A stretch of DNA of 64,000 nucleotides, from positions 1,924,001 through 1,988,000 of the forward strand of contig JAQPZY010001548.1 in the NCBI GenBank assembly GCA_029931535.1. Direction: 5' to 3'. The notes beneath the pieces were generated by a model that saw only the letters and a list, made by a program, of their open reading frames with translations, was not told the origin of the DNA and made no database searches. This DNA comes from Margaritifera margaritifera. Lineage: Eukaryota > Mollusca > Bivalvia > Unionida > Margaritiferidae. Every line of letters begins with the position of its first letter. The first letter of the stretch is position 1. Below, in pieces: positions 51,421-64,000 of the stretch. A program made the translations under genes and the position numbers.

Positions 51421-52737
51421 ATTTGTAAATTAAACTTAAATTATACCACATAGGCCCAAATTAGGGTTTAATATTGTTCTAATTTCCTTTGAATATAACC
51501 ATTTCACTTCAGAGGTGCTGATATGACTCTAGAGTATGATTAACAAATCTAGTTAAAGTTAAACCTAACTTTAGTGGTTACCTATGTACACAAGTCACCT
51601 GTATACAGAGGTGAGATGCAATACACATTATACAAAGGCCATTAGTTTCTGCATATTGCATATAAGCAATGCTTATAGACAGATTACCATTTGAAATATT
51701 GAGTGCTGCCAATCTAATTTCATTTTTGGATGAATCAAGAATACCTTTCAGTGCTAGGAAGATGCATGTAGGATAAAGGCAGTTATCTGCCATGCAGCAG
51801 CTGCATATGAAACTGTTGACATGCAAAATGAAGCAGTGTTATGCTTTGACTATTATTCCAGGAAGTACTATATGTAGGCGTTACGGTACTCAAAAGGTTA
51901 TATCAGAAAGCTATAGGTGGTTCTATTCATCCAGTACCTTAGTCAGTACCATTTATAGTTAGCAGATGAAATTTGACCCACCCTACAGTACCCCCAATTG
52001 TAGATTGATTCTTTATCAGAATTAGATTTCATATTGTCCCAATGTGTTAGGAACCTCAATCACATGCCACATATTTAAGAATGTTTTGTACCAGTCGTTG
52101 ACTGATAGACACCAAGCTCAATGCAGTGAACTGAGCTGGCCCAAGTTGCTAAATATTTGATATTAGTAGAGGGTTATATGTTGATATGACCCCAGTTCAT
52201 TGATTGTAGCACAAAAGTCTATTCAAGTTTTTATTTGAGTTTGAGAATTATTTATCTTTGTAAATAAGTTCCAGTAGAAGTAACTTAACAGTGTTTGCTA
52301 GGGCTTGTGATTTGTGAGACAAGTGGTAGAATCATAGGACTATCTAATAGATGGCAAATGTGGAAATTTAATGAGAACTTTTAATTCATTTCAAAATGAA
52401 TGAAGTTGGATGATATATTCGAAGGACTTAAATTTGTTGGAGAGGAATTTTGTTAGGTGGAAATATGAAGACCATAAAAGTTAAAACAGGTAAGCCATCT
52501 TTGCTGTACCAATTTTATCTTTGAACTATCTGTTGGAATTATAATATACCATGGGACTGGAAAAATCCCTTGTTAGGAAGCCTGAGACAAGTTGAAAACT
52601 AGGCTGGGCAGGGTATACCCCTTCAGTCATAAATTTGCCTTTCGATTGCCCTATTTCTGAAAAGCAAAGAGTTTTGCTCATTTCCCCAAATATTCAATAA
52701 ATATGTTTGTCACTGACCAATAAACTTTACATAAATT

Positions 52738-53066
52738 GCAAAATAAACCACAGGGTTGTCATAGACTTCCCAAAGTAAACCACAGGGTTGCCATAGACTT
52801 TCCAAAGTAAACCACAGGGTTGCCATAGACTTTCCAAAGTAAACCACAGGGTTGCCATAGACTTTCCAAAGTAAACCACAGGGTTGCCATAGACTTCCCA
52901 AAAATAAACCACAGGGTTGCCATAGACTTCCCAAAGTAAACCACAGGGTTGCCATAGACTTTCCCAAAGTAAACCACAGGGTTGCCATAGACTTCCCAAA
53001 GTAAACCACAGGGTTGCCATAGACTTCCCAAAGTAAACCATAGGGTTGCCATAGACTTCCCAAAAT
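52738..53066. repeat. Minisatellite, 32-33 bp unit, ten copies
   Basis: Unit GTAAACCACAGGGTTGCCAT plus AGACTTCCCAAA. Copy B of the duplication has a single unit at 57712-57746. The repeating open frames on the minus strand are artefacts. Confidence 0.97.
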
Positions 53067-53098
53067 ACAAATTGGATTCATATTCGTTATTTCATCTT

Positions 53099-53216
53099 TT
53101 ATCATGTCCACTATGTCTGTCCTATTCTGTCAGGTTTATCATGTCCACTATGTCTGTCCTATTCTGTCAGTTTTGTTATATCCACTATGTCTGTCCTATT
53201 CTGTAAGTGTATTTGA
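53099..53216. repeat. Minisatellite, 37-bp unit, three copies
   Basis: ATCATGTCCACTATGTCTGT plus CCTATTCTGTCAGGTTT. Copy B has one unit (57785-57815). Confidence 0.95.
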
Positions 53217-56200
53217 CTTGAATGACACTGGTTTTCAGGCGTAGCTTTTAAAGATGTTTTGAACCCAGTTCTTTTCCATATAACAGCAGTATAAGTCACC
53301 GTGTGTTTTAATAGGTCACTGTGTGTTTTAAGTACCCATCTATGAATGTGTGACTAGAGTTGCAAATACTATTGCAGGTTAGCTTTGTTGTTTTCTTGCA
53401 GCTTCTTGTAAAATTGAAATAATATTATTATGTAAATGAAATTCACTTGAATCGGAACAATAATTAAAAAAACAAATTAATGCTCATTTGAGAGTTTATA
53501 CATCTACAGACTCTGTTTCTCATGTATCATAGTCTTACAAATATATAATATGAACATATACTATTAGAAAGCAAATTGTTAACATAGTGACGTGATATTT
53601 TACCATATTTGCCATCAAATTTAATGTCCGCTTGATAACTTTGAATCTGTCTTACATCCTTGTTTTGATCATAGTTTAAATGATCAGAATTGTTCATAAT
53701 AAATTCTAGTTATTAGATATAAATCTGCATTCCCTTTAGGGGACAAAAATTAAAAATTGAGATAATGGCATGAAGTGATTTTGTGTCTCTCCCAATAAAT
53801 ATTGGTGGAAATATTTTGAACAAAGGTACACCAGACCAGAGTCAATAATGTTTTAGGGATTTTACATGTGTTACCTTTATCTTTTATTGTATATACATTT
53901 TACAGTATGTTGTCTTGTTGTGCTTTGTGTTTGTGGTTGGTTTTTTTGGGGGTGGGGTGGGGTGGGGGTGGGGGGTTCTTCCTAATTTGTTTGCAATTCA
54001 ATTGTAAATTTTTTTAAACTTTACCTTTAGTTGGCACCATATATCCGCTATTGTTCTAAGGTGCCATACAATGCTACTACATACATACATACCAGGGTCA
54101 AGGAAAAAAGGGAGAATCACAGTGGGGACCTCAAATGTCAGGCAGGTGATTTAGCATTTAACTAAGATGGGGTGTTTTCCATCACATTCTTTGTCATGCA
54201 CTTGTATCATGATGTGAACCAACGAGCAACAAGGTCAATGTGGCACATGCAGCTGTGCACAGCCGACACCCATAATTAACTTGAGAGGTGGGAAAGCAAA
54301 GTTAAGAGAGCATGTGCTCTTACTGTGCTCAACCTAAAACCTGGTATTCTTATGAAAGTTGATATGATCCAATGAAAAATCAATACAGCTCATCTAACAC
54401 AGTGCATATGTACAAAACAGGGAAAGTGAGTCTCATCATCAAAATCCCCACATCACTGAGTGTAAATAATTCTATTTTTAGACCTAAACACAAGGGTTTC
54501 CCTAAAATTAAAAAAGGCAAAATGTATGATCTGTATGGATTTGGTGGTAAGACCACTGTTTCCATTATAAGGCACTGCAAAGAACACACTTGTAATATTA
54601 GTTAAAAATCATTTTTGGGAAGGAATACAGCTATAATAATACTAATTGAGACATATTTGGATTATTGTACATGATTAACTACAACTTTAAAACTTAGTGG
54701 TCGCAATTGATTTTTTAATGGGCATGGAATGACTGCCAGTCCCCTAGTAAAAGTGTGTGATTTATAAAAAAAATAATGCAGTAATATTCTTTGTATGAAA
54801 AGTATAATAGATTTTAAAAAATAGTAGAAAATGGACATACTGGTATGTGTGGTCCATGTTCTTAAGAAAGGGAGAAAGAAAAAAAACTTAAATGAAAACC
54901 TAAAATTTAGGAGCATTATTATACGTGTAAATAATTGTTATATAATTAGTAGACCACTTATACACATTATTATTATTTTAATGTTATTGTAGAATTTATG
55001 ATTTTAGAATAGGTTTGTGCCATATAAAAATAATGGCTTAAAGCAGTCAATAGCATATGTCAGTGAGACCAAAAGTTTCAAATTAAATGATGAAATAAAG
55101 TGATTGGTCAGAATTTAGTGCAAACAGATACCTGTATTACCTGAAATTTGACTTCAAAAGGGTTTGACAATGCTTGTTTTTATCAGCATTGATACCTAGA
55201 CACAAGCCGCTTTGATTGGTATCCTAGTTCTGTATGCCAAAAGTTAAGCCATCCCTGTAATGCTGAAAATCAAGGGGATTACTTGACAGTACTTTAGACT
55301 GGTAGCATATTATTTAAAGTCTTTATTGTAGTGGTTCCTAGATAAGAATCCTAGACAGCATATTGACTTTTATCAAACGGTCAGTGATTTCTGTCTTAAT
55401 TGGCAAAACTTAACTTACCGTACATCAGGCTAAGAGCCATGATTTTCCAGTGCACATAGACAGTTGAACTCTAAGTAGTTGATTTACTTTTCTTTCATCT
55501 AAATCCTTGACAGCAAAGAATGATTACTATAAAAGCAGTCAGAGATCTTCAAGTAATTTTGTAAAATCTCTTATACAGGTATCAAAATAATGTTATAATA
55601 ATAATAATAATAATAATAGTATCATTCATCTGATTTCTACACCTCTTCAGAAATTGTTTCAAAACTTGTTGTTAACTTAAGCATGAAAGAAATTTATACA
55701 TTGTATATGACATATACTGTATGATGGTATCCATTTGGCGGAGGTGGGGAGGGGGTGGGGCGAGTAGAACAAACTTTAACTTGGTCCTATATTTAATTCT
55801 TCTTCTGAATTTGGCATGATGGTAGTTTTAAAGTTTCTTTATGTCCTGCAATTACTGAGTCAGTTTGTTTCCATCTGACTTATGTTTAATGCAGTATAAT
55901 TGTTGCAAATGTTGGGGACCATTTTATCTAAAGTCCAGTTAGATTTGTCTTAATTCTGATTTATGTTGTTTGAGTGAAAACTGAGATATACAATCTCATT
56001 TTCCAATGTGTATTCATGTCACATTTTTCCATTAATCCGGAATGTTTTGTTACATTTTGCTCAGACATGTCGACAACTTGCCTATTGATAATTTTTGCAT
56101 TATCAGATCCATCGGTATTTTTCATGGCATATCATCAATTTAATTTCCACAAATTTTTCCCCTGTTCACTCAGGGATGTAGAATAGGCCCAGTGCATTCC

Positions 56201-56224
56201 CCTGCATTCTATAATAGGCAGATA

Positions 56225-56412
56225 ATGGAGGCAGGAGCTGTAGTAGCTCTGGTTAGCATCATAGATACACGACTGAAAGGGTGCAGGTTCAGATCTTACC
56301 ACTGGATAAACCTGGGTCTGCTACTGCAATGTGTACCTTGGAAAGGCACTTTATTTGTCTTGGGACTAAATAACCTACATGTGTTGCTGTGCCATAAAAC
56401 ACCAAACCAATC
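56225..56412 (+). mobile_element. tRNA-derived SINE in duplication copy A
   Basis: GTAGCTCTGGTTAGCAT (A-box-like), GGGTGCAGGTTCAGATCTTA (B-box-like), then CCTTGGAAAGGCACTTTA and a tail TGCCATAAAACACCAAACCA. Confidence 0.65.
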
Positions 56413-57296
56413 CTACAAATTTTCATGTTTCACCAATCTGTTGTAAAACACATTTCTCCATAGTTGAAACAAATTTGTAGTTTCACATCAAATGAGAATG
56501 TATCAAATGTCGACACCACTGAGCAATACAAGTTCTTAAGCATTATCCTAAGATCAAACCAAAACTTAAACATGACAGTGTGTACTTTTGTATGGTGTTA
56601 AAGTATTGTGTCATTGAACATCATGCTAAATATGTACTTTATAGCTGTAGATAAAGTGTAATTGTATATACATGTATACTGTTATTTTCAAGTCTTTAGT
56701 GAGGAACTGATCATTTAGTTGGTGGAGTAGTGGCCTGGAATTTTCTGAAGAAAAATTCTGTCCCCAAATACTCTTGCTCTAATTTATGGAGAAAGAAGTC
56801 CCCAAATTCTCTTGCTCTAATTTATGGAGAAAGAAAAAAAAAAATAATTTGATCCATTATATTAGTTGAAAAATAAAATTATCTTTAGAAAAAAGAAATA
56901 AAAAATATCTTGTAAAGAAAATTCCAGGGCCTCCCTAAAGATTGAATGGTCGGTCTGTAATTCTCATTTATGAGAGAAAATTTGAGTTATACAAATTATT
57001 GTCTTATAAAAACTATTCTATCCATGATATTAGTTTAAATTTTTTTATCTTGAAACAAAAGAAGAAAAAAAATCTTGGTTGAAAAGGAAATTGCAGCCCT
57101 TCCCCCCACAAAAAAAATTGAATGGTTGGTCCCTAATAAATGAACGTTATGAATGTCTCAAGTTGCGTGTGACAAGTGATCAGACCAATTTAATGGCTAT
57201 GATTATATAAAGTATTAATGTATTGCATACTTGAATACTTTTACCTTTGAAGTGGATTTGTACAAATTACCATACGTATGTATGTGTATAGTGTGA

Positions 57297-60200
57297 TAGG
57301 ATCATAGGACTATCAAATAGATAACCATCGATGTGGAAATTTAATGAGAATCTTGAAGTCATTTAAAAATGAATGAAGTTGGATGATATATTCGAAGGAC
57401 TTAAATTTGTTGGAGAGGAATTTAGTTAGGTGGAAATATGAAGACCATAAAAGTTAAAACAGGTAAGCCATCTTTGCTGTACCAATTCTATCTTTGAACT
57501 ATCTGTTGGAATTATGATATACCATTGGACTGGAAAAATCCCTTGTTAGGAAGCCTGAGACAAGTTGAAAACTAGGCTGGGCAGGGTATACCCCTACAAC
57601 AATAATTTGTTTTTGATTGCCCAATTTCTCTAAAGCTAAGAGTTTTGGTTGATTTCCCCAAATATTCAATAAATATGTTTGTCACTGACCAACAACTTTA
57701 CATAAATTACAAAGTAAACCACAGGGTTGCCATAGACTTTCCAAAATACAAAAATTGGACTCGAATTCTTGATTTCATCTTTTATAATGTTCACTATGTC
57801 AGTCCTATTGTGTCAGTGCATTTGACTTGAATGACACTGGTTTTCATGTGTAACTTTTAAAGATGTTTTGAACCCAATTCTTACCCATATCAGAGCAGTT
57901 TAGGCAACTGTGTGCTTTAATAGGTCAATGTGTGACTAGAGTTGCAAACACTTTGGCAGGCTAGCTTTGTTATTTTATTGCAGCTTCTTGTAAAATTTAA
58001 GTAATATTATTTTGTAAATTAAATTCACTTGAAACAAATGTTTAACAGAAAATCATTTTTAAAAAAACTAATGCTCATTTGAGAGTGAGTTTATACATCT
58101 ACATACTGTTTCTCAAGTATCATATTCGTCCAAATATATAGTATGGACATGCACTATTGAAAAACAAATATATAGTATGGACATGCACTATTGGAAAACA
58201 AATTGTTAACACATTGAAGTGATATTTTACAATATTTACCATCAAATTTAATCTCCACTTGATAACTTGGAATCTGTCTTACATCCTTGTTTTGATCAAA
58301 GTTTAAATTATCAGAATTGTTTATAATAAATTCTAGGTATTAGATTTAAAGCTGTAGTCCCTCAGAGGAAAAAAAGTTGAAAATTGAGATAATGGCATGA
58401 TGTGATTTTGTGGCCCTCCCAATGAATAATGGTGAAAATATTTTGAACAAAGAGTGTATGAATAAAGTGGGACTTACAGCGGGGACCTAAATTGTCAGGC
58501 AGGTGATTTAGCATTTAAATAAGGTGGTATGTTTCCCAGTACATTCTTTGTCATGCACTTGTATCATGATGTGAACAAAAAAAGTGACGAGGTCAGTGTG
58601 GCACATGCAACTGTGAGCGGCCAACACCCATAATTAACTTGAGGGGTGGGAAAGCAAAGTTAAGAGAGCATGTGCTCTTACTGTGCTCAACCTATAACTT
58701 GGTATTCTTATGAAAGTTCATGTGATACAATGAAAAAGCAAGACAGTCATCTAACACAGTGCATATGTACAAAACAGGGAAACTGAGTCTCATCATCAAA
58801 ATCCCCACATCACTGAGTGTAAATAATTCTATTTTTAGACCTAAACACAAGGGTTTCCCTAAAATTAAAAAAGGCAAACTGTATGATCTGTATGGATTTG
58901 GTGGTAAGTCCACTGGTTAACATTATAAGGCATTGCAAAGAACACGGTTGTAATATTAGTTAAAAATCATTTTTGGGAAGGAATACAGCTATAATAATAC
59001 TAACTGGGACATATTTTGTTCCGTGAATATTGTACATGATTAACTACAACTGTAAAACTTGGTTTACAATTGATTTTTCAATGGACATGGAATGACTGCC
59101 AGTCCCCTAGTAAAAGTGTGTAATTTAAAAAAAACCCAATAATGCCATTATATTCTTTGCATAAGAAGTAATAATAATATTAATGGAGTAAAAATTAATA
59201 GTAGAAAATAACCACACTGGTATGTGTGGTCCATGTTTTAACAAAAAGGGAAAAAAACTGTTAAATGAAAACCTAAAATTTAGGAGCATTATTATATGTG
59301 TAAATAATTGTTATATAATTAGTAGACCACTTATACACATTATTATTATTTTAATGTTATTGTAGAATTTATGATTTTAGAATAGGTTTGTGCCATATAA
59401 AAATGATGGCTCAAAGCAGTCAATAGCATATGTCAGTGAGACCAAAAATTTCAAATTAAATGATGAAATAAAGTGATTGGTCAGAATTTAGTGCAAACAG
59501 ATACCTGTATTACCTGAAATTTGACTTCAAAAGGGTTTGACAATGCTTGTTTTTATCAGCATTGATACCTAGACACAAGCCGCTTTGATTGGTATCCTTG
59601 TTCTGTATGCCAAAAGTTAAGCCATCCCTGTAATGCTGAAAATCAAGGGGATTACTTGACAGTACTTTAGACTGGTAGCATGTTCTTTAAAGTCTTTATT
59701 GTAGTGGTTCCTAGATAAGAATTCTAGACAGCGTCTATTGACTTTTATCAAACGGTCAGTGATTTCTGTCTTAATTGGCAAAACTGAGCTTACCGTACAT
59801 CAGGCTAAGAGCTTTGATTTTACAGTGCACATAGACAGTTGAACTCCTAGCTGTCAATTCACTTTTTATTCATCTAAATCCTTGACAGCAAAGAATGGTT
59901 GCTATAAAGGCAAGCAAAGATGTTCGAGTGTTTTTTTTTTAATCTCTGGAACAGATAGCAAAAACATGTGTAAATTATAATACTACTACTAATAATAATA
60001 ATATCATTAATCTCATTTCTGCACCTGTCGAGAGTCAGTTTAACACTTTTTGTGTTAAGTTTAACATGGAAGGAATATATACATTGCATATGGCATGCAC
60101 TGTACATTGCAGGGTGGTGGGGGTGGGGGGAGAGGAGAACAAAATTGAACTATGTACTTTATTGAATTCTTTGTTTCCATCTCGATGTCCAATGCCAATT

Positions 60201-61306
60201 AATTGTTTTAAAATTTGTGGACAGTTTTATCAAAAGTCCAATTAGTTGTCTTAATTCTGATCTATGCCATATGGGAGAAAATTCGAGATATACAATCTTG
60301 TCCTCCGATACATTTGTTGTCATTTTTTTTCTATTAATCTGGAATGTTTTGAAACATTTTGCCGAGACATTGCTACAACTTGATAATTGATAAGCTTTGC
60401 ATTATCAGATTCATCAACCTTTTTCATGGCATATCTTTAATTTAATTCGTACAGTTTTTCCCCCTTCAGACATGGGCATGTAGAATTGGCCTGATGTGTT
60501 AACCTGCAATATTGTAAGAGGCAAGTAATGGAGGCAGGAAGCATGGTCATTGGCTGTGTCCTTGGGAAAGGCACTTTACTCCAGTTGCCATGGCACTAAA
60601 TAATCTACTTGTGTTGCTGTAAAACCACCAAGCAAATCCTAAAATTTTTTATGTTTCACCAATCTGTTGTAAAGCACATTCCTCCATAGTTGCAACAAAT
60701 TTGCAGTTTCATGATGATGTATTAAATGTAGACACCACTGAGCAATGCTAGTTGTGAAGCATTACCGGTAGCTTAAGATCAAACCAAAACTTGAACATGA
60801 CAGTTTGTACTTTTGTATGGTGTTAAAGTATTGTGTCATGGAACATCATGCTAAAGATGTAATTTATACTTATAAATATTATAAAGTGTAATTGTATATA
60901 TACTGTCATATTCAAATCTTTAGAAAGGGTCAAACTGTTTCATTTTCAGGAGGAGTGGGGGCCTGGGCACGGGATTTTTGAAAAATGATTTCTGGTCATG
61001 GAATAGCTTGTGAAAAATATTCTTCCTCTGATTTATAAATAAATGTAAAAAAGTTATTAGTTGAAAAAAACTTCAGATAATAGAAAAAAAAATATATTGG
61101 TTGGAATGAAAATAGCAGGCCCCTTCACAAAAATTAAGTGGTCAGTCCCTAATAAATGAATGTTATGAATGTCTCCAGTTGTGTGACAAGTAATCAGACC
61201 AATTTAATGGTTAGATTTTTGAATGTTTTCATGTATTGCATACTTGAATACTTTTACCCTTGAAGTGGATTTGTACAAATTACCATAAGTATGCATGTGT
61301 ATAAAC
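57297..61306. repeat. Tandem segmental duplication, copy B
   Basis: Starts at AGGATCATAGGACTATC (57299), immediately after the last bases of copy A, and ends with GCATGTGTATAAACC. It is about 1 kb shorter than copy A because of single-unit minisatellites and deletions. Confidence 0.92.
60525..60645 (+). mobile_element. SINE in duplication copy B, internally deleted
   Basis: Same element as at 56225 but lacking the tRNA-like promoter part. GTCCTTGGGAAAGGCACTTT and the CACCAAGCAAATCCT tail remain. Confidence 0.65.
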
Positions 61307-61390
61307 CAAAATATAGAAATGTGATTGTATATACAGTTGCTATATCTCACGAGAGATTTAAGTGGCTGTGTTGGGTGTACCTGTTGAAAT

Positions 61391-61705
61391 TTTTAGCTCT
61401 ATTGGTCATAGACTAGGAGAGCTTATGGGATTGCCTGTTGTTTGTCAGCCATCTTTCAACATCAGCTGTCCACCTGTCTGTTAGCACAAGTTTGTTATCG
61501 CTACACCTCCAAAGCTACTTAGAGGATTGCCATGAAACTTTACACACACACATTTATCCCAAGGTCTAGTTGGTCCGAAATGTAAATCAGTTGGTATCAG
61601 AGATGGTTTCAACACTAGCAATTAAAAGAAGATATGGTCTTATCTTGAATTCCTGGAAATTCTTTTTGGCCAGTAGAGTGTGAATCCCTTTGAGGGACTC
61701 TTGTT
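61391..61705 (+). mobile_element. Pearl-like element, short form without tandem core
   Basis: Head TTTTAGCTCTATTGGTCATA to AAGGTCTAGTTGGTCC (61391-61577), then almost directly the tail GTATCAGAGATGGTTTCAAC to TTTGAGGGACTCTTGTT. Head and tail match 41791-41940 and 44320-44436. Confidence 0.75.
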
Positions 61706-61993
61706 ATCAATTAGCTTTATCAACACAATATAGCCAAATGGTAAAGGAGGAGGAATAGAATCCAGATAACTCTCTGTTAAAGAGCAATTATGTAAGGTGG
61801 GGTTATATAGGTTGAACTGAATGGCATAGGGAGGATTCATTTGTTTTATCACACATATATGAACTATAATCTACACATTTATTAGAATATACATAATTAC
61901 CATATATACTCGCGCATAAGCTGACCCATAAGTCTGAGACAACATATAATGATGAAATATAATGAGAAATAGAGGAAACTGGTAAAATAACCC

Positions 61994-61995
<2 letters not shown>

Positions 61996-62044
<49 letters not shown>
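61996..62044. repeat. (AC)n microsatellite
   Basis: About 24 AC units. Confidence 0.98.
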
Positions 62045-62049
<5 letters not shown>

Positions 62050-62279
62050 TATATATATCTCTATACCTTCTAACCTGAGTTTAGTACATGTACTGAGGTG
62101 ACCTGGTTAATGGCTTATATGGTGTTAGTACAGCTATAACAGACCTTGGCCAGCAGATAAGCCAACCTCCCTTCTTCAAGGTGTTTATTTTTTCCTAAAT
62201 TATTTGGCTTATATGGTATGTAGTATGCATATTTATTGTTCACTGGAGGTTTTTCAGTTTCTTTTCGTCAGAGGTAAAA

Positions 62280-62455
62280 ATCACCTACTTTCTTCATTTA
62301 TTGGGTTATGTACTTTCTTCATTTAGTGGGTTATGTACTTTCTTCATTTATTGGGTTATATAAAGAAGGCATTTATTGGGTTATGTACAGACTTCATTTA
62401 TTGGGTTATATACAGACTTCATTTATTGGGTTATATACAGAAGGCATGCAAGATT
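62280..62455. repeat. Tandem repeat, 28-29 bp unit, about six copies
   Basis: Unit TTCATTTATTGGGTTATGTA plus CTTTC or CAGAC endings. Confidence 0.93.
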
Positions 62456-62964
62456 CTGATGATTTGTGGTTTTAGGTATATAAAACATTTAGTGCCATTT
62501 ATATTTGATTCTATGGATTATATAAAACATGAAAAACATTGATATAATGAACTGTTTGGATAGATTGATTAATTGTTGTGTATTTGTCAACACATCATCA
62601 CAAATGAAGTAAAGGGCCTTGCCCAGAGACACAATATGACAGCCGATCTGGGCTGGAACCAGTTTCACTAAACATCTCTAAATTTCTTCCTCAAATGGTG
62701 ATTTTTGAATATCTTTCTTATTGCTTGGATTTCCTCAAATTTGAGGAATTCCTCAAATCTCTTTTCAAGATTTAAAAGGTTTGAGTGTGTTAAATGGCAA
62801 AACTGAAAAGTGATTTTGCATCCTTTCCACTATCTCTAACAAACATTCTGAAGCTTGTTTTTCATTCCATATGTTTTGAAAAATATATAGAACATGCAGA
62901 TTTATGTAATATTTGAAGTCACTATATGGAATCTTCCAATCAAAAATGGCAGCCTACAGTACAG
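62456..62964. other. Spacer, nothing recognised
   Basis: AT-rich sequence without open frames of note. Confidence 0.5.
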
Positions 62965-63125
62965 AAAACAGTACTCGCTCACTATAAGTCCCTTCATTAT
63001 AAGACAGTTAGCTTAACAAGGTGTGTATGGCCATGGATCCCATTTTATTATGTAGTATTCAAATTATATGTATAGTGTACTTTATTATAAGATGATTTAA
63101 TAAACACTTTATTTTATGAGGGTAT
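62965..63125. repeat. Dispersed repeat, copy 2 (CTCACTATAAG family)
   Basis: Second copy of the repeat at 51225-51420, with CTCGCTCACTATAAGTCCCT and GGCCATGGATCCCATTTTAT. Confidence 0.7.
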
Positions 63126-63763
63126 CTCAGTTAGTATAATATACTATTCTCCCCTGATGCCCTCAGGATACATTATGAATAAAAGCACAACGTGTAAATG
63201 ATATGCATTAACAGAGCAAACTGGAGAGCGTGTATTTCAATATTTCAATATTTAAAATGACAACTGTCCTTCAAGATAATGGTTATACAATTTTGTTTTG
63301 GACACATTTAGATTTGTTTCTCATCTGATGGTTATGGGGAATTCATTCCATTAAATAAAATAGCACCAGAGTAAGCAAATGATAATAAGGTGGTATACTT
63401 CATGGCTTCCATGGATAGCATTATGTTGAGGGCATGCTGTACTTTTTGCAGATTTTAATGAGCAAATTTGACTTTCTATAAGACTTGGGATGTTAACAGG
63501 TTGTCAAATTTAAGGTTTGCTAGGCTTTCAGCAGGGAGAGGAAATCCTCAACAATGATAAACATTTACTTTTTGAGAGGTTTAATTCTAGTTCAAAGATC
63601 CGAGTATGACTGATTTCTGCTGTAAAAATGGAAGCTTTATCCTGTAACTGACTCTAGATGGTGCCATAAGGTGTTTACAATGGCAGTTGTAACCTTATTT
63701 CTGTCTTATGAACAGTCTACATACAAAAATGTTAGTGGTTTACCAAGAAATGCTCTCTCTCTC
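63126..63763. other. Spacer, nothing recognised
   Basis: AT-rich, no coding signal. Confidence 0.5.
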
Positions 63764-63764
63764 T

Positions 63765-63810
<46 letters not shown>

Positions 63811-63836
63811 ATATACATATATATATTTATATTTAC

Positions 63837-63920
<84 letters not shown>
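63764..63920. repeat. (AT)n microsatellite with short interruptions
   Basis: CT-run followed by AT dinucleotides with ACATGT and TTTATATTTAC interruptions. Open frames across it are artefacts. Confidence 0.97.
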
Positions 63921-64000
63921 GAAGAGTTTCATTTTTAACTGATCTCACCAATAATTCATAGAATAATAGAATTCATAATTCACTTAAAATGGAGCTAAAC

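Larger units (their letters stand above)
52320..57296. repeat. Tandem segmental duplication, copy A
   Basis: From TCATAGGACTATC... (52333) to GTATGTGTATA (57290) every block recurs in the same order in 57297-61306. Examples: 54930-55440 with 59290-59800 (nearly identical), 54370-54600 with 58735-58960. Copy A has two expanded minisatellites and about 270 bases (53830-54115) not seen in copy B. No intact gene recognised. Confidence 0.92.

Noticed and set aside
52738..53066. CRISPR-like array
   Set aside because: Direct repeats abut with no unique spacers; it is a minisatellite in animal DNA.
52710..53111. Three long overlapping minus-strand ORFs of repeated CGLLWEVYGNP-type peptides
   Set aside because: They are produced by the 32-33 bp minisatellite in all frames.
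54372..54605. ORF conserved in both duplication copies (also 58692-58913 on the other strand)
   Set aside because: Conservation follows from recent duplication; the frame is shifted and shortened in copy B and no domain is seen.

Overview
The window is animal nuclear DNA, most likely from a mollusc and probably a bivalve. It has spliced exons with GT/AG junctions, long AT, CT and CA microsatellites, non-LTR retrotransposon remnants, small hAT-type repeats with perfect target-site duplications, tRNA-like SINEs, and repeats built like the bivalve 'pearl' elements (unique head and tail around a roughly 145-bp tandem core). Only one convincing host gene is present: the last four coding exons of a TLC-domain membrane protein (TLCD4/TMEM56-like), plus strand, 2656-9965. 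Its upstream exons were not found.

Layout. 1-1245: decayed non-LTR retrotransposon. 2656-9965: TLCD4-like gene, with a hAT MITE (4941-5064) and an old REL-endonuclease LINE in its introns. 9966-13500: LINE remnant, microsatellites and C-runs. 13805-16077: minus-strand FLYWCH/MULE-type transposase pseudogene that has lost its catalytic core and carries a 1.4-kb insertion. About 16800-31860: a degenerate Maverick/Polinton (virus-like DNA transposon), the main object of the window. 32000-38000: SWIM-type zinc-finger gene fragment, LINE 3' end, SINE, minisatellites. 38000-52300: gene-free, with a pearl-like element (41791-44436), a second tandem array interrupted by a TTAA-flanked MITE (46060-47690), a 70-bp tandem repeat, a hAT MITE and a perfect 25-bp hairpin. 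52320-61306: two abutting direct copies of a 4-5 kb segment. 61307-64000: a short pearl-like copy and microsatellites.

The Polinton carries recognisable protein-primed type DNA polymerase B, FtsK/HerA-type packaging ATPase, retroviral-type integrase with chromodomain, major capsid protein (truncated), minor capsid protein, a two-helix membrane protein and several small virion-type proteins, nearly all on the plus strand. Most have one or more stops or frameshifts, so this copy is dead. No cysteine protease and no terminal inverted repeats could be seen. Several genes have their own TATA box just upstream of the start codon, as expected for separately transcribed viral genes.

The most unusual observation is that three transcription units of this Polinton end in a histone-mRNA-type 3' stem-loop (GGCCCTTTTCAGGGC class) with CAA(A)C before it, an ACCCA-type flank after it and a purine-rich stretch like the U7 snRNA target. 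One of them lies behind a small basic protein that faintly resembles a histone H2B tail and is divergently paired with another stem-loop gene across a shared TATA/CCAAT promoter, like animal H2A/H2B pairs. This suggests a virus-like element that used the S-phase, poly(A)-independent histone mRNA pathway of its host.
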